A DNA stretch of 49,890 bases from Bacteroidales bacterium (GCA_015493525.1 WGCY01000003.1:1-49890), one strand, 5' to 3'; counted from the stretch's first letter, positions 9,330 to 17,549 are shown. The notes: generated by a model from the letters alone, not told the origin. Made by a program: numbers and translations.

Positions 9330-10829
9330 ATGAAATATAGAGCAATTATCTTTTTTGTAATAGCACTTCTCGGGGTTTCATCCTGCTCAAAAGACCTTAA
9401 TGTCCCCTATCTAAACAAACCTGACAGGGAAAAGGCATTGTCCAATCCTGACGATGTTTTTAATATTGCCAAAAGTTCATTTTATAACTGGTACATGGCG
9501 ATTTCCTCCAGCCTCTCGCCCCGAATGGGTATGTGGGTTGCTGCCGATCAGGGAACCTGTTCGTGGGCCAACAGTGGCATGTACGATCTCTCCAAAGAGC
9601 CGCGCATCCCTTTCAACAATACCACTTCTTATACCTATGCTTATGTTTTTGAACGGTTTTATCAGGATATGTACAGTACGCTGAGCCAGACAAATGATGT
9701 GTTGTATGCTGTGGTCCACGACAGCATGCCCATGGGGAACAACGGGGAGGATACCCAAATGGTAAAAGCATTCAGCTATTTTATTCAGGGTGCCACACAG
9801 GGTTATCTGAGCATGGTTTATGACAAAGTCTATGTGATAAACGAAAATACCAATCTGGAAACCCTGAAGACTTCCACCTATCAGGAGGGAACAGCAGCTG
9901 CCGTTGCATCACTGGATAAATGTATTGCCATTTGCAGTAAAAATAATTTTACTGTTCCGTCCGACTGGATAAACGGACATACCTATACCAATACGGAGCT
10001 GGCAGAGCTGGCAAGTTCGTTTGCCGCCCGTTTCTTGGTTTATATGCCACGGAACAAAAAGGAGAATGACCAGACAGACTGGAGCAAAGTGCTACAGTAT
10101 GCCAACAACGGCATCAAAAAGCCCCTCGAAGTTTATATGGACAATGCTACCTGGAAATCATGGTTTCGTTATTATACGGTGCGTCCCGGGTGGGCACGTA
10201 TTGATTGCCGTATTATCCACATGATGGATCCCGACTATCCCTGGCGTTTTCCCGCTTCGGGGATTAATCCCGATCCGGCGCAGTCCGACGATGCCCGCCT
10301 TGAAACTGATTTCAAATTCAATTCTGTCAATAATATGAAACCGGAACGCGGATATTATAATTTTTCCAATTATGAATACACACGTTATCCTTATGCCATC
10401 TCGACCTTTACGGGAGATGTCCCTGACATGCTGCTGGCCGAAAACAACCTTATCCGGGCCGAAGCCTATGTGCACCTCGGAAACCTGAGTGAAGCAAGGG
10501 CTATTGTAAATGCCGGGACACGTGTTACACGCGGGCATTTACCTCCCCTGAAATCAAATATTTCAGCAGCGAAATTACTGGATGCTATTTTCTACGAAAG
10601 AGATATTGAATTGATTCAAACGGGTTTTGGTATTGCCTTTTTCGATATGCGCCGGCGCGACATGCTCCAGAAAGGCACGCTGCTGCACTTTCCTATCCCT
10701 GCCAAAGAGTTGATGGTTATGCAGATGCCCATTTATACCTTTGGCGGCGTGGCGAATGCCGATGGCATCAATACCTCCAATGGCGGATGGTTTCCTGCCA
10801 ATGGCGGTGGGGGCGGCCAGGGAAAATAA
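9330..10829 (+). CDS. SusD/RagB family outer-membrane lipoprotein
   Basis: This 499-residue protein is the surface substrate-binding partner of SusC, to which it is coupled by an 11-base gap. A signal peptide ends in a lipobox, VSSC, with Cys19 as the lipidated residue. The body is helix-rich with TPR-like stretches and the usual late block LLAENNLIRAEAYVHLGNLSEARAIVNAGT, then a segment FYERDIELIQTGFGIAFFDMRR that is characteristic of SusD C-termini. The C-terminus is Gly-rich (GGWFPANGGGGGQG). No glycoside hydrolase or lyase gene lies nearby, which is against an ordinary polysaccharide-utilisation locus. The bound ligand cannot be read from the sequence. Confidence 0.9.
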   Translation: MKYRAIIFFVIALLGVSSCSKDLNVPYLNKPDREKALSNPDDVFNIAKSSFYNWYMAISSSLSPRMGMWVAADQGTCSWANSGMYDLSKEPRIPFNNTTSYTYAYVFERFYQDMYSTLSQTNDVLYAVVHDSMPMGNNGEDTQMVKAFSYFIQGATQGYLSMVYDKVYVINENTNLETLKTSTYQEGTAAAVASLDKCIAICSKNNFTVPSDWINGHTYTNTELAELASSFAARFLVYMPRNKKENDQTDWSKVLQYANNGIKKPLEVYMDNATWKSWFRYYTVRPGWARIDCRIIHMMDPDYPWRFPASGINPDPAQSDDARLETDFKFNSVNNMKPERGYYNFSNYEYTRYPYAISTFTGDVPDMLLAENNLIRAEAYVHLGNLSEARAIVNAGTRVTRGHLPPLKSNISAAKLLDAIFYERDIELIQTGFGIAFFDMRRRDMLQKGTLLHFPIPAKELMVMQMPIYTFGGVANADGINTSNGGWFPANGGGGGQGK

Positions 10830-10879
10830 ACAGGGAGCGCGTATTTCAATAAAAATTAGGATTAGATAAAATAAAAAAA

Positions 10880-12106
10880 ATGAAAAAAAGTTTGAGTATT
10901 TTCAGCTTGTTGTTTTTTTTCGCCGTAACAGCGGGAATGGCTTGTACAACAGCGGTTATTTCGGGGAAAGCCACCAAAGATGGCCGTCCTATGTTGTGGA
11001 AAAACAGAGATACCGGAGCCGTAAAAAATAAGATTATGATTTTCCACGATGGAAAATATACCTATACGGGGCTGGTAAATTCAGGGGACAAAACAGGGAA
11101 AAGTATCTGGATAGGCTATAACAGTGCCGGCTTTGCCATTATGAACTCCGCCAGTTATAACCTGAACAATGATACAATCAGACAAACCGGGGGAGAAGGT
11201 CGCCTTATGAAACGGGCTTTGCAAACCTGTGCCACGGTGGACGATTTTGAAAAACTTCTGCATAGCCTTCCCCGGCCTATCCGGCTTGAAGCCAATTTCG
11301 GGGTGATCGATGCCAAAGGTGGTGCTGCCTATTTTGAAGTGGGGAATTTTAAGGTTTTTAAAATTGATGCCAATGACCAGGCGGTGGCACCCAATGGTTA
11401 TCTTATCCGGACGAACTATTCTTTTATGGGAACCCCGGGGAAAGGCGGCGGTTACATCCGCTATGTGAGTACGCAAAAGGTGCTGGAAAAAGCCGTTGAT
11501 AACGGGGGGATTACCATTAAGACCATAATGCAGGATGCTACCAAAAACCTGCATCATTCTCTCACGGGAACAAACCTCTGGGATTACGTGTCGTTGCCTG
11601 CCGGCCATCAGAAAATGGTGTGGTTCAGAGATTATGTGCCACGTGGTATTTCGGCATCCTCCTGCATGGTGCAAGGTGTGAAGGCCGGACAAAATGCCGC
11701 GCTGACAACCATGTGGACTGACCTCGGATGGCCATTGGCTTCGGTAACCATTCCCGTGGTTTTGTCCAAAGAAAGTACACTTCCTGTTGTCATGCAATAT
11801 GACAAACAGTATAAAGACGCTCCCCTTTGCCATTTTGCCCTGGCACTGAAAAGCCGTTGTTATACTTACAAATGGGGAACCAGCAGCAAATATTATATGA
11901 ATGTCAATGCGTTGCTCAATGCCGACAAAACCGGTATTCTTCAGGTACTGAAACCATTGGATAACCAGCTCATTGCGGAAAGTAAAGTGGTTATCGGAAA
12001 ATGGGTGGATGCCGGAAAGGTTAACCAGAAGGAGTTGGATGCCTTGTACCTGCAAATAGACAAACAGGTACGCGATTTTTACAAAGAACATTTCGGATTA
12101 CAATAA
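10880..12106 (+). CDS. Exported Ntn-hydrolase of the C45/AAT acyltransferase type
   Basis: The 408-residue product has a signal peptide ending in AGMA, directly followed by Cys22 in CTTAVISGKATKDGRPMLWKNRD. In C45 (acyl-CoA:isopenicillin N acyltransferase-like) and related amide hydrolases, a processed N-terminal Cys is the nucleophile, and a block of this kind with Lys-Asn-Arg-Asp follows it. Here signal-peptide cleavage itself would expose the nucleophile, as in periplasmic bile-salt-hydrolase-like enzymes. Other typical segments are GYNSAGFAIMNSASYN and GVIDAKGGAAYFEVGN. The enzyme should cleave a linear amide or peptide bond in the periplasm. It is 50 bases downstream of SusD, probably in the same operon, suggesting it acts on what SusCD imports. 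The substrate is unknown. Confidence 0.82.
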   Translation: MKKSLSIFSLLFFFAVTAGMACTTAVISGKATKDGRPMLWKNRDTGAVKNKIMIFHDGKYTYTGLVNSGDKTGKSIWIGYNSAGFAIMNSASYNLNNDTIRQTGGEGRLMKRALQTCATVDDFEKLLHSLPRPIRLEANFGVIDAKGGAAYFEVGNFKVFKIDANDQAVAPNGYLIRTNYSFMGTPGKGGGYIRYVSTQKVLEKAVDNGGITIKTIMQDATKNLHHSLTGTNLWDYVSLPAGHQKMVWFRDYVPRGISASSCMVQGVKAGQNAALTTMWTDLGWPLASVTIPVVLSKESTLPVVMQYDKQYKDAPLCHFALALKSRCYTYKWGTSSKYYMNVNALLNADKTGILQVLKPLDNQLIAESKVVIGKWVDAGKVNQKELDALYLQIDKQVRDFYKEHFGLQ

Positions 12107-12124
12107 AATTTAAAAACATAAATC

Positions 12125-13285
12125 ATGAAATCAGGTATGAACAAGATGATTGCCGTGTTGGCTGTTGCTCTTTTGTTGGGGGTATGGTCATGCCAGCCGG
12201 TAAAAAAACAACCGGAGAAAAAAACAGATAACAAGCTTCGGGTAGGTGTGTTCAACGGCAATGGTGCCAGTCCGGTTTGTGTTATCGAAACCATGGAAGC
12301 ACTGAAAACGGATTCCGGCGTGGCCCCGCAGGAAGTCTCGGCGGTGGATATCATGCAGGGTGTCCTTAAACATTTGGATGTGATGGTTTTTCCCGGCGGA
12401 AGTGCCAGCCAGGAGTACAACAACATGGGACTGGAAGCGGCAGCCAAAGTGAAGGCCTTCGGGCAGCAGAAAAACCACGGCTTGGTGGGCATTTGCGCCG
12501 GTGGCTACCTGTTTTCGACAACGCCGGGATATCCGAGCCTGAGAATCTTTCCGGCTCCGGACATTCGCGACCACTACAACCGCGGCAGGGCACTCATTGG
12601 TTTCAAAGTGAACCAGACAGGAGCAAAAGTTTTTCCCGAACTGACCAAAGTAGATACTGCTTTTTACCAATATTATGATGGGCCGATGTATGACATTCCC
12701 AAAGGAGCGAATATCACGGTGCTGGCTACCCTTACCACGGACATCATTTCCAATCCCGGTGACCCGAAAGGCGTTTCTCCCGGGAAACCGGCGTTTTTCA
12801 CCATTCCTTACGGAAAGGGCAGGGTGATAGCTTCCGTGGGGCATCCCGAAGCTACTCCCGGCATGCGGTGGATGGTGCCGCGCATGGCCCGTTTTGTGGC
12901 CGGGTGGCCTTTAATCTCCTATCCGAAAAATATTGTAAAACCGCAACAATATACGCATGATGTACTTTATTTCCCCAATGTGATTGCCTACGAAAAGGCC
13001 AATTTCTGGAAATTGTTTAGCAAGGAGGATGACACGGTCATTCGGGCCATAAAAAATCTGCATGCTATTTATTCAAGGCCTTCCATTCGATGGTCGATGG
13101 GCCTGTTGCGCAGCACTTCGCCAAAAATACGTACAGCGGCAGCACAATACCTGCTCGAAACCGAATATACGGCAGCTATTCCCGATGTGGAAACAGCTTA
13201 TGAAACCGAGAACAATCCACAGGTAAAAGTTGTTTTGGGAAAAGTACTAAAGGCCTTGAAAACGATTAGTCATCAAAAAAATTAG
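12125..13285 (+). CDS. Lipoprotein with BPL_N (class I glutamine-amidotransferase-like) domain and helical repeats
   Basis: A signal peptide with lipobox VWSC (Cys23) precedes a domain related to the N-terminal domain of biotin-protein ligase: VGVFNGNGA, then MVFPGGSASQEYN, GLVGICAGGYLFS and GRALIGFKVN. Cys124 in the GICAGG nucleophile elbow and His240/Glu242 in VGHPEAT resemble a complete class I amidotransferase triad, so hydrolase activity on an amide is plausible. Residues from about 300 onward (IRAIKNLHAIY, IRTAAAQYLLE, NPQVKVVLGKVLKAL) look like HEAT-type helical repeats. It follows the Ntn-hydrolase gene by 18 bases and ends the rightward operon, overlapping the convergent sigma gene by 20 bases. 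The role is unproven; processing of imported peptides or acyl-amides fits the context. Confidence 0.8.
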   Translation: MKSGMNKMIAVLAVALLLGVWSCQPVKKQPEKKTDNKLRVGVFNGNGASPVCVIETMEALKTDSGVAPQEVSAVDIMQGVLKHLDVMVFPGGSASQEYNNMGLEAAAKVKAFGQQKNHGLVGICAGGYLFSTTPGYPSLRIFPAPDIRDHYNRGRALIGFKVNQTGAKVFPELTKVDTAFYQYYDGPMYDIPKGANITVLATLTTDIISNPGDPKGVSPGKPAFFTIPYGKGRVIASVGHPEATPGMRWMVPRMARFVAGWPLISYPKNIVKPQQYTHDVLYFPNVIAYEKANFWKLFSKEDDTVIRAIKNLHAIYSRPSIRWSMGLLRSTSPKIRTAAAQYLLETEYTAAIPDVETAYETENNPQVKVVLGKVLKALKTISHQKN

Positions 13286-13871
13286 CGTTTTCTTCATACA
13301 TGAGCCGGAAAATCTTTAATGCCCTGCCCATGTGGTTTTCCACCGTTTTCACGGAGATGTTGAGGACTTCCGCTATCTCTTTGTATTTCATTCCGTCAAG
13401 TTTTTGCATGCGGAAAACAAGTCCTGCCTGTGCCGGGAGCTTGTCCAGCAGATAAGTTACTTTATCGGCAATTTCTTTGCGAATCATTAACGTCTCAGGT
13501 GAAATGGGGTTTCCGTTTGCTTCCCCGTTTTCGAGCATCCAATTGGGATCAAAAACCGGTTTGTTTTTGCGCAGGTAAGATACAACGCCATTTCGGGTGC
13601 TGCGGTATAAGTAGGCTTTTGGGTTGGTGTGGATAACCAGCGTTTCACGTTTCCGCCATATATTGATAAATACATCGTCAACAATCTCCTCGGTGAGTTT
13701 GGTATCTTTCAGAAAAAGGAAAGCAAAATTACATAGCGGCTCGTAATATTTTTCAAACAGCTTTGCCAATGCCCGTGCACGGCCTTTTTTGACCTGTTCA
13801 AATAGATGAATGTCTGCGTTGTAAAGCTTCAATTGTCCCGCTGTTAAATCATAACAAAAATAGAAAATCAT
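13266..13871 (-). CDS. ECF RNA polymerase sigma factor (FecI-like, Bacteroidota type)
   Basis: The product (201 residues from the ATG) has sigma region 2 (about 28-95: RALAKLFEKYYEPLCNFAFLFLKDTKLTEEIVDDVFINIWRKRE with the following YLYRSTRNGVVSYLRK) and sigma region 4 (about 135-190: LLDKLPAQAGLVFRMQKLDGMKYKEIAEVLNISVKTVENHMGRALK). It would direct polymerase to its own locus when released by FecR. It is convergent to the FecR-SusCD operon and shares 20 bases with its last gene. The first 13 residues are unlike the family. A TATTTTTG box (reverse strand, 13855-13862) lies inside them, so the true start may be the TTG at 13832, which would leave a leader of about 16 bases. Confidence 0.9.
   Translation of the reverse strand: MIFYFCYDLTAGQLKLYNADIHLFEQVKKGRARALAKLFEKYYEPLCNFAFLFLKDTKLTEEIVDDVFINIWRKRETLVIHTNPKAYLYRSTRNGVVSYLRKNKPVFDPNWMLENGEANGNPISPETLMIRKEIADKVTYLLDKLPAQAGLVFRMQKLDGMKYKEIAEVLNISVKTVENHMGRALKIFRLMYEENANFFDD
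13855..13862 (-). promoter_or_regulatory. Candidate -7 box of the ECF sigma gene
   Basis: On the reverse strand this reads TATTTTTG, a full match to the Bacteroidota TAnnTTTG box. It lies 8 bases inside the longest possible reading frame, which favours the downstream TTG start at 13832. No clear -33 TTTG element was found. Confidence 0.4.
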
Positions 13872-14014
13872 TTGTAGTAAAAAAATGAACGTGCCCTCCG
13901 GTTTTTGAATTGTTTTGTCGTAGGCAAAAATCTGTCGTACTATGAAGTTCCGTATTCTATGCGTAAAGCAAAAAAAAATATTTAAAAAAACAGATAAAAT
14001 CCAAAAAATAATCC

Positions 14015-14022
14015 GATATTTG
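14015..14022 (+). promoter_or_regulatory. Candidate -7 box of rpsP
   Basis: GATATTTG differs from TAnnTTTG only in the first base and lies about 45 bases before the rpsP ATG. The surrounding 13872-14067 gap is AT-rich and separates the divergent sigma and rpsP genes; nothing else was recognised in it. Confidence 0.35.
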
Positions 14023-14067
14023 CACCCGATTTTGATTAATTATTATTTATTTAAAAATTAGACTGTT

Positions 14068-14775
14068 ATGCCAGTTAAAATGAGATTGCAACGGTATGGA
14101 AAAAAGAGAAGCCCTTATTTTCATATTGTGATTGCGGATGGTCGTGCACCACGTGACGGAAAGTATATTGAGAAAATCGGGATGTACAATCCCACCAGGA
14201 ACCCTGCCGAAATTAACATTGATTTCGAGGCTGCCCTGAGTTGGCTGAAAAAAGGTGCCCAGCCTACGGACACTGTTCGGGCTATCCTTTCATACAAAGG
14301 GGTATTATACAAATATCACCTGATGAAAGGGGTGCAAAAAGGGGCTTTTGATGAGGCGCAGGCTGAGGTGAAATTCCAGGCCTGGCTGAAAGAAAAAGAG
14401 GCTAAAATTGCAGCTAAGGTGAGTGGTTTGGAAGAAAAAACCCGTGCTGAGAAGAAAGCACACCTGGAAGCTGAAACGAAAATCCGTGAAGCCCGCGAAG
14501 CTGAGTTGGCCAAGAAAAGGGCTGTGGTAATGGAAGCTGAAGCTGCTGCTGCCAAAGAAGTTGCTGCTGAAAAAGCTGCCAAAGAAGCGGAAAAAAATGA
14601 AGCGGAAACTGCTGAGAAAGTCAATGCTGAAGCTCCTGCTGAAGAAAAAGCCGTGGTAAAAGAAGAGGCTCCGGCTGCCGAAGAAAAAGCAAAAGAAGTA
14701 AAAGCTGAAGTGAAAGAAGAAACTCCTGCTGCTGAGAAAAAAGCAGAAGAAGCCAAAGCTGAAGATAAAGAATAG
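14068..14775 (+). CDS. rpsP: 30S ribosomal protein S16 with a long charged tail
   Basis: Residues 1 to about 85 are a normal S16: MPVKMRLQRYGKKRSPYFHIVIAD, RDGKYIEKIGMYNP and the ALSWLKKGAQPTDTVRAILS block. S16 binds 16S rRNA early in small-subunit assembly. The remaining 150 residues are an Ala/Glu/Lys-rich, probably coiled or disordered tail with repeats such as EEAPAAEEKAKEVKAEVKEE. Bacteroidota S16 proteins often carry a tail, but this one makes the protein nearly three times the length of the S16 core. A strong terminator follows. rimM, a usual rpsP neighbour, lies about 690 bases downstream, beyond a lipoprotein gene on the other strand. Confidence 0.97.
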   Translation: MPVKMRLQRYGKKRSPYFHIVIADGRAPRDGKYIEKIGMYNPTRNPAEINIDFEAALSWLKKGAQPTDTVRAILSYKGVLYKYHLMKGVQKGAFDEAQAEVKFQAWLKEKEAKIAAKVSGLEEKTRAEKKAHLEAETKIREAREAELAKKRAVVMEAEAAAAKEVAAEKAAKEAEKNEAETAEKVNAEAPAEEKAVVKEEAPAAEEKAKEVKAEVKEETPAAEKKAEEAKAEDKE

Positions 14776-14793
14776 TCAGCTTTTTATAGGAAT

Positions 14794-14827
14794 AAAAAAA
14801 GTCCGGTGCTTGCACCGGACTTTTTTT
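14794..14827. terminator. Bidirectional intrinsic terminator
   Basis: A perfect stem (GTCCGGTGC at 14801-14809 with GCACCGGAC at 14812-14820) is followed by seven T and preceded by seven A. It can therefore end transcription of rpsP from the left and of the convergent lipoprotein gene from the right. Confidence 0.93.
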
Positions 14828-14873
14828 GTTTATGCTTTTACGGAAAAAAGTATTCGATATCTCCGTTTGAATT

Positions 14874-15341
14874 TTATTCTCTTGTAAACCGTAAAATTAT
14901 GTTTTTGTCAAAATTGGAAAGTTGCATGAAATATTTGTTTCCTTTATCCCCTACAACGGTAACAGAACCATCGTCACTGTCAAATCCAATTTCAATGGAA
15001 TACCTGTTACCATCAAAAGTCAGGATATCCAGGTCGAGGTCCGTATTGCCTTTGTCCTTAGCAAAATAGGGGCTTTTCTCTACCCGGTATTGATAATTAC
15101 CTGCACTGTCAATTCCTGTACCTTCCACCGTCAGGTAGCCATTTTTATTGAAGTCGTAAGTAACATTGTTAAAAGATTTAAAATCGTAGTAAGAAGAGCT
15201 GTCACTGCCAACCAGGTACTGTGCCTGTTCCAGTTTCCATTTGCCCTCTACCTGTTTTTGTATGGGCTGGCTGAGATAATCCGTTTTCGTGCAGGAGGTG
15301 AAAAGCAATGCCAAAAAAAGAAAGCCAAAAAATTGTTTCAT
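14874..15341 (-). CDS. Lipocalin-like small lipoprotein
   Basis: From the ATG at 15341 the product is 155 residues: a signal peptide with lipobox FTSC (Cys17), then a compact beta-rich domain. The opening block VEGKWKLEQAQYLVGSDSSSYYDFKSF and later YDFNKNGYLTVEG and DLDILTFDGNRYSIEIGF resemble the lipocalin-like domains common in Bacteroidota lipoproteins. An upstream in-frame ATG at 15386 would add 15 residues before the signal peptide and is rejected; a -7 box lies between the two. It is probably a periplasmic or outer-membrane lipoprotein of unknown ligand. It sits on the opposite strand between rpsP and rimM. Confidence 0.75.
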   Translation of the reverse strand: MKQFFGFLFLALLFTSCTKTDYLSQPIQKQVEGKWKLEQAQYLVGSDSSSYYDFKSFNNVTYDFNKNGYLTVEGTGIDSAGNYQYRVEKSPYFAKDKGNTDLDLDILTFDGNRYSIEIGFDSDDGSVTVVGDKGNKYFMQLSNFDKNIILRFTRE

Positions 15342-15366
15342 AATAATGTTGCATTTATGGTTCTTG

Positions 15367-15374
15367 CAAATATA
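15367..15374 (-). promoter_or_regulatory. -7 box of the lipocalin-like lipoprotein gene
   Basis: The reverse strand reads TATATTTG, a full TAnnTTTG match, 26 bases before the chosen ATG at 15341. It supports the shorter start. Confidence 0.55.
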
Positions 15375-15417
15375 ATATTTTTCCACATTCCTCCGGACTT
15401 TTATGGCCGGTTTTCCC

Positions 15418-15425
15418 TATTTTTG
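15418..15425 (+). promoter_or_regulatory. -7 box of rimM
   Basis: TATTTTTG matches TAnnTTTG and lies 36 bases before the rimM ATG at 15462. The long upstream in-frame extension of rimM reads through this box and the divergent promoter, which argues against that extension. Confidence 0.55.
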
Positions 15426-15461
15426 CTTTTCGGAACCAGAACATCAACAGCCCCGGAGAAT

Positions 15462-15992
15462 ATGGACATTTTTCAGGATTATTTTTACCTCGGACTTATC
15501 ACCAAAACGCATGGATACGATGGCAAGGTGGTGGCTTTTATCGATGCGGACAATCCTTCGGACTACGAGAATACGGAGATGGTATTTTTGAATGTACACG
15601 GCAAGCTCGTACCTTATTTTATTGAAGAGCGGTCGCTGAAAAACAATAAGCTGATCATAAAGTTTCAGGATGTTGTCACCGGGGAACAGGCTGCCGGGTT
15701 GGTGAAAAAAGAGATTTACCTGCCCCTTTCGGCCCTGCCTGCGCTTTCCGGAAATAAATTTTATTACCATGAGGTGAAAGGGTTTATGGTTACGGATGAG
15801 GCGTTTGGCCCTGTAGGCGTGATTGAAGAGATACTGGATTATCCTGCCCAGGCGGTGATGCAGGTATTTCATGAAGGCAGGGAAGTGCTGATTCCCATCA
15901 ACGATGCGGTTATTATAAGCCTTGACCGGAAGCGTAAAAATATCCTGATAAAGGCACCGGAAGGCTTGCTCGACCTTTATTTAAACAGCTAA
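15462..15992 (+). CDS. rimM: 16S rRNA processing protein RimM
   Basis: This 176-residue protein matches the usual RimM length. The N-terminal RimM beta-barrel domain (about 1-90) begins DYFYLGLITKTHGYDGKVVAFI and ends with VVTGEQAAGLVKKEIYLPLSALP; the C-terminal PRC-barrel (about 98-170) contains YYHEVKGFMVTDEAFGPVGVIEEILDYPAQAVMQV and EVLIPINDAVI. RimM binds S19 in the 30S head and assists maturation of 16S rRNA. The ATG at 15462 has a GGAG Shine-Dalgarno at 15455-15458. The tRNA methyltransferase gene follows after one base, so the two are co-transcribed. Confidence 0.95.
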   Translation: MDIFQDYFYLGLITKTHGYDGKVVAFIDADNPSDYENTEMVFLNVHGKLVPYFIEERSLKNNKLIIKFQDVVTGEQAAGLVKKEIYLPLSALPALSGNKFYYHEVKGFMVTDEAFGPVGVIEEILDYPAQAVMQVFHEGREVLIPINDAVIISLDRKRKNILIKAPEGLLDLYLNS

Positions 15993-15993
15993 G

Positions 15994-16716
15994 ATGAAAC
16001 CTTCCGATACACGGCCTTTTTATTTTCAACAGTTTAGCCTGCATCACCACCGGTCGACCATGAAAGTGGGAACGGATGCGGTTTTGCTTGCCCTTTCCCC
16101 AAACCTCGACGGGGTGGAGGATGTGTTGGATATCGGAACGGGCTGCGGCATTATTCCGTTGTTGCTCGCTGCGCGCTCCACTTCCGTAAAAATAGATGCC
16201 GTGGAGTTGGATGCTGATTCTTTTGAAGAAGCTTCCGCGAATTTTTTGAGATCTCCCTTTGCCGGTCGCCTTCATGCTATTCATGCGGACATAAATCAGA
16301 TGGCCCCGGATTTCGAAAAAAAATATGATTTGGTCATCAGCAATCCGCCGTTTTTCATCAACGACCACCGTCCGGAACGTGCTGGTCGTAAGTTGGCAAG
16401 GCATTCAGATTCTTTGCGTTACGACCAGCTTGTAAAGGCAGCTTTGCGGTTTGTGAAAACCGAAGGCCGTTTTTCGGTCGTGTTGCCTTATCGTGAGAGT
16501 AAAGTGTTTCTGAAGTTGGCGGGGCAATCCGGACTGTATCTGCAACACGAGATGCTCATTTTCCCCAAAGCCTGCAAAGAACCCAATCGTGTCAATCTCC
16601 TGTTGGCCCTTTCGGAAACTGTTTTGAAGACGACAAAGTTCATTATTCGCAACGAAGAGGGGACTTTTACAAGGCAGTATCTTGATATGGTGAAAAATTA
16701 TTACCTTTCGACCTGA
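15994..16716 (+). CDS. trmN6: tRNA1(Val) (adenine-37-N6)-methyltransferase
   Basis: This class I SAM-dependent methyltransferase of 240 residues has the SAM-binding motif VLDIGTGCGIIPLLLA (about 43-58), the acidic strand end IDAVELD, and the catalytic NPPF motif in LVISNPPFF (about 111-119) typical of N6-adenine methyltransferases. The start KPSDTRPFYFQQFSLHHHRSTMKVGTDAVLL is characteristic of the TrmN6/YfiC group, which methylates A37 of tRNA-Val. It begins one base after rimM, giving an RNA-maturation operon. Assignment rests on motif and length. Confidence 0.9.
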   Translation: MKPSDTRPFYFQQFSLHHHRSTMKVGTDAVLLALSPNLDGVEDVLDIGTGCGIIPLLLAARSTSVKIDAVELDADSFEEASANFLRSPFAGRLHAIHADINQMAPDFEKKYDLVISNPPFFINDHRPERAGRKLARHSDSLRYDQLVKAALRFVKTEGRFSVVLPYRESKVFLKLAGQSGLYLQHEMLIFPKACKEPNRVNLLLALSETVLKTTKFIIRNEEGTFTRQYLDMVKNYYLST

Positions 16717-16733
16717 ATTTAAAGACCTGTAAA

Positions 16734-17549
16734 ATGAAAAAATTGAAAGTTATTTCCCTGAGCATGATTCTGCTGTCCGGCTTGTTGTTTTCAGGCTGTG
16801 CACAGCACGTTGAAAACGCAACACATCCCTTAAAAATTGCCATATCCAAGTTGAAACCGGATAAATATGGCCATACCTATCGCAGCTGGTTACGTCGTTA
16901 TGACAATACAATTCAGTGGGTTAACCTGTATCCGATGTCGGTGGATTCGGCCAAAAAAGTGCTGAAGACCTGTGATGGCCTGTTGTGTACGGGTGGGGGC
17001 GATGTAGATCCCTCAATTTATGGAAAAGGAGATGAAGCCGGCAAATGCGGCCCTCCGGACCATCATCGCGACAGCCTGGAATTAGCAGTGATTCATGAAG
17101 CGATAAATAATAAAATGCCGCTTTTTGGCGTTTGCCGCGGGTTACAGATAATCAATGTGGCGTTGAAAGGCACTTTATATACGGATTTGCCGACGGATAT
17201 CGGTACCAAAGTTCTCCATCGCACCAAAGATGGAAAACATTCCATGCATGAAGTGTATGTCAATAAACATTCCGAATTGTATGCCATAAGCCGTGCGGAC
17301 AGCGGATTTATTTACAGCCACCATCATCAGGGTATTGATGCACTGGGCCAGGGGCTGAGGGTAGGGGCGCGTTCGGCCGACAGCCTTGCGGAAGGTATTG
17401 AATGGGCCGATACAACCGGTAAGGGCTTCCTGATGGCGGTGCAGTGGCACCCGGAACACCTTGACACGCTGGCTCCGCTATCGAAAAGCCTGGCTGTAAA
17501 ACTTATCGGGGAAATGGCACTTTACCGTAAAGCCCACGAGAAAAAGTAA
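16734..17549 (+). CDS. Lipoprotein gamma-glutamyl hydrolase-type enzyme (peptidase C26)
   Basis: A signal peptide with lipobox FSGC (Cys22) precedes a C26-type class I amidotransferase fold: DGLLCTGGGDVDPSIYG, then Cys134 in LFGVCRGLQIINVALKG and His239/Glu241 in AVQWHPEH. The triad is complete. Relatives are PuuD-like gamma-glutamyl-GABA hydrolases, which cut gamma-glutamyl amides. Those are usually cytoplasmic; here a lipid anchor places the enzyme in the periplasm or at the outer membrane. It starts 17 bases after trmN6, yet its export signal suggests an unrelated role. The secreted PLD-like gene follows by 96 bases. The substrate is unknown; gamma-glutamyl peptides or cell-wall-derived amides are possible. 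Confidence 0.87.
   Translation: MKKLKVISLSMILLSGLLFSGCAQHVENATHPLKIAISKLKPDKYGHTYRSWLRRYDNTIQWVNLYPMSVDSAKKVLKTCDGLLCTGGGDVDPSIYGKGDEAGKCGPPDHHRDSLELAVIHEAINNKMPLFGVCRGLQIINVALKGTLYTDLPTDIGTKVLHRTKDGKHSMHEVYVNKHSELYAISRADSGFIYSHHHQGIDALGQGLRVGARSADSLAEGIEWADTTGKGFLMAVQWHPEHLDTLAPLSKSLAVKLIGEMALYRKAHEKK

Noticed and set aside
14922-15461. N-terminal extension of RimM by 180 codons
   Set aside because: It runs through the divergent promoter region and the opposite-strand lipoprotein gene. RimM's normal start is at 15462.
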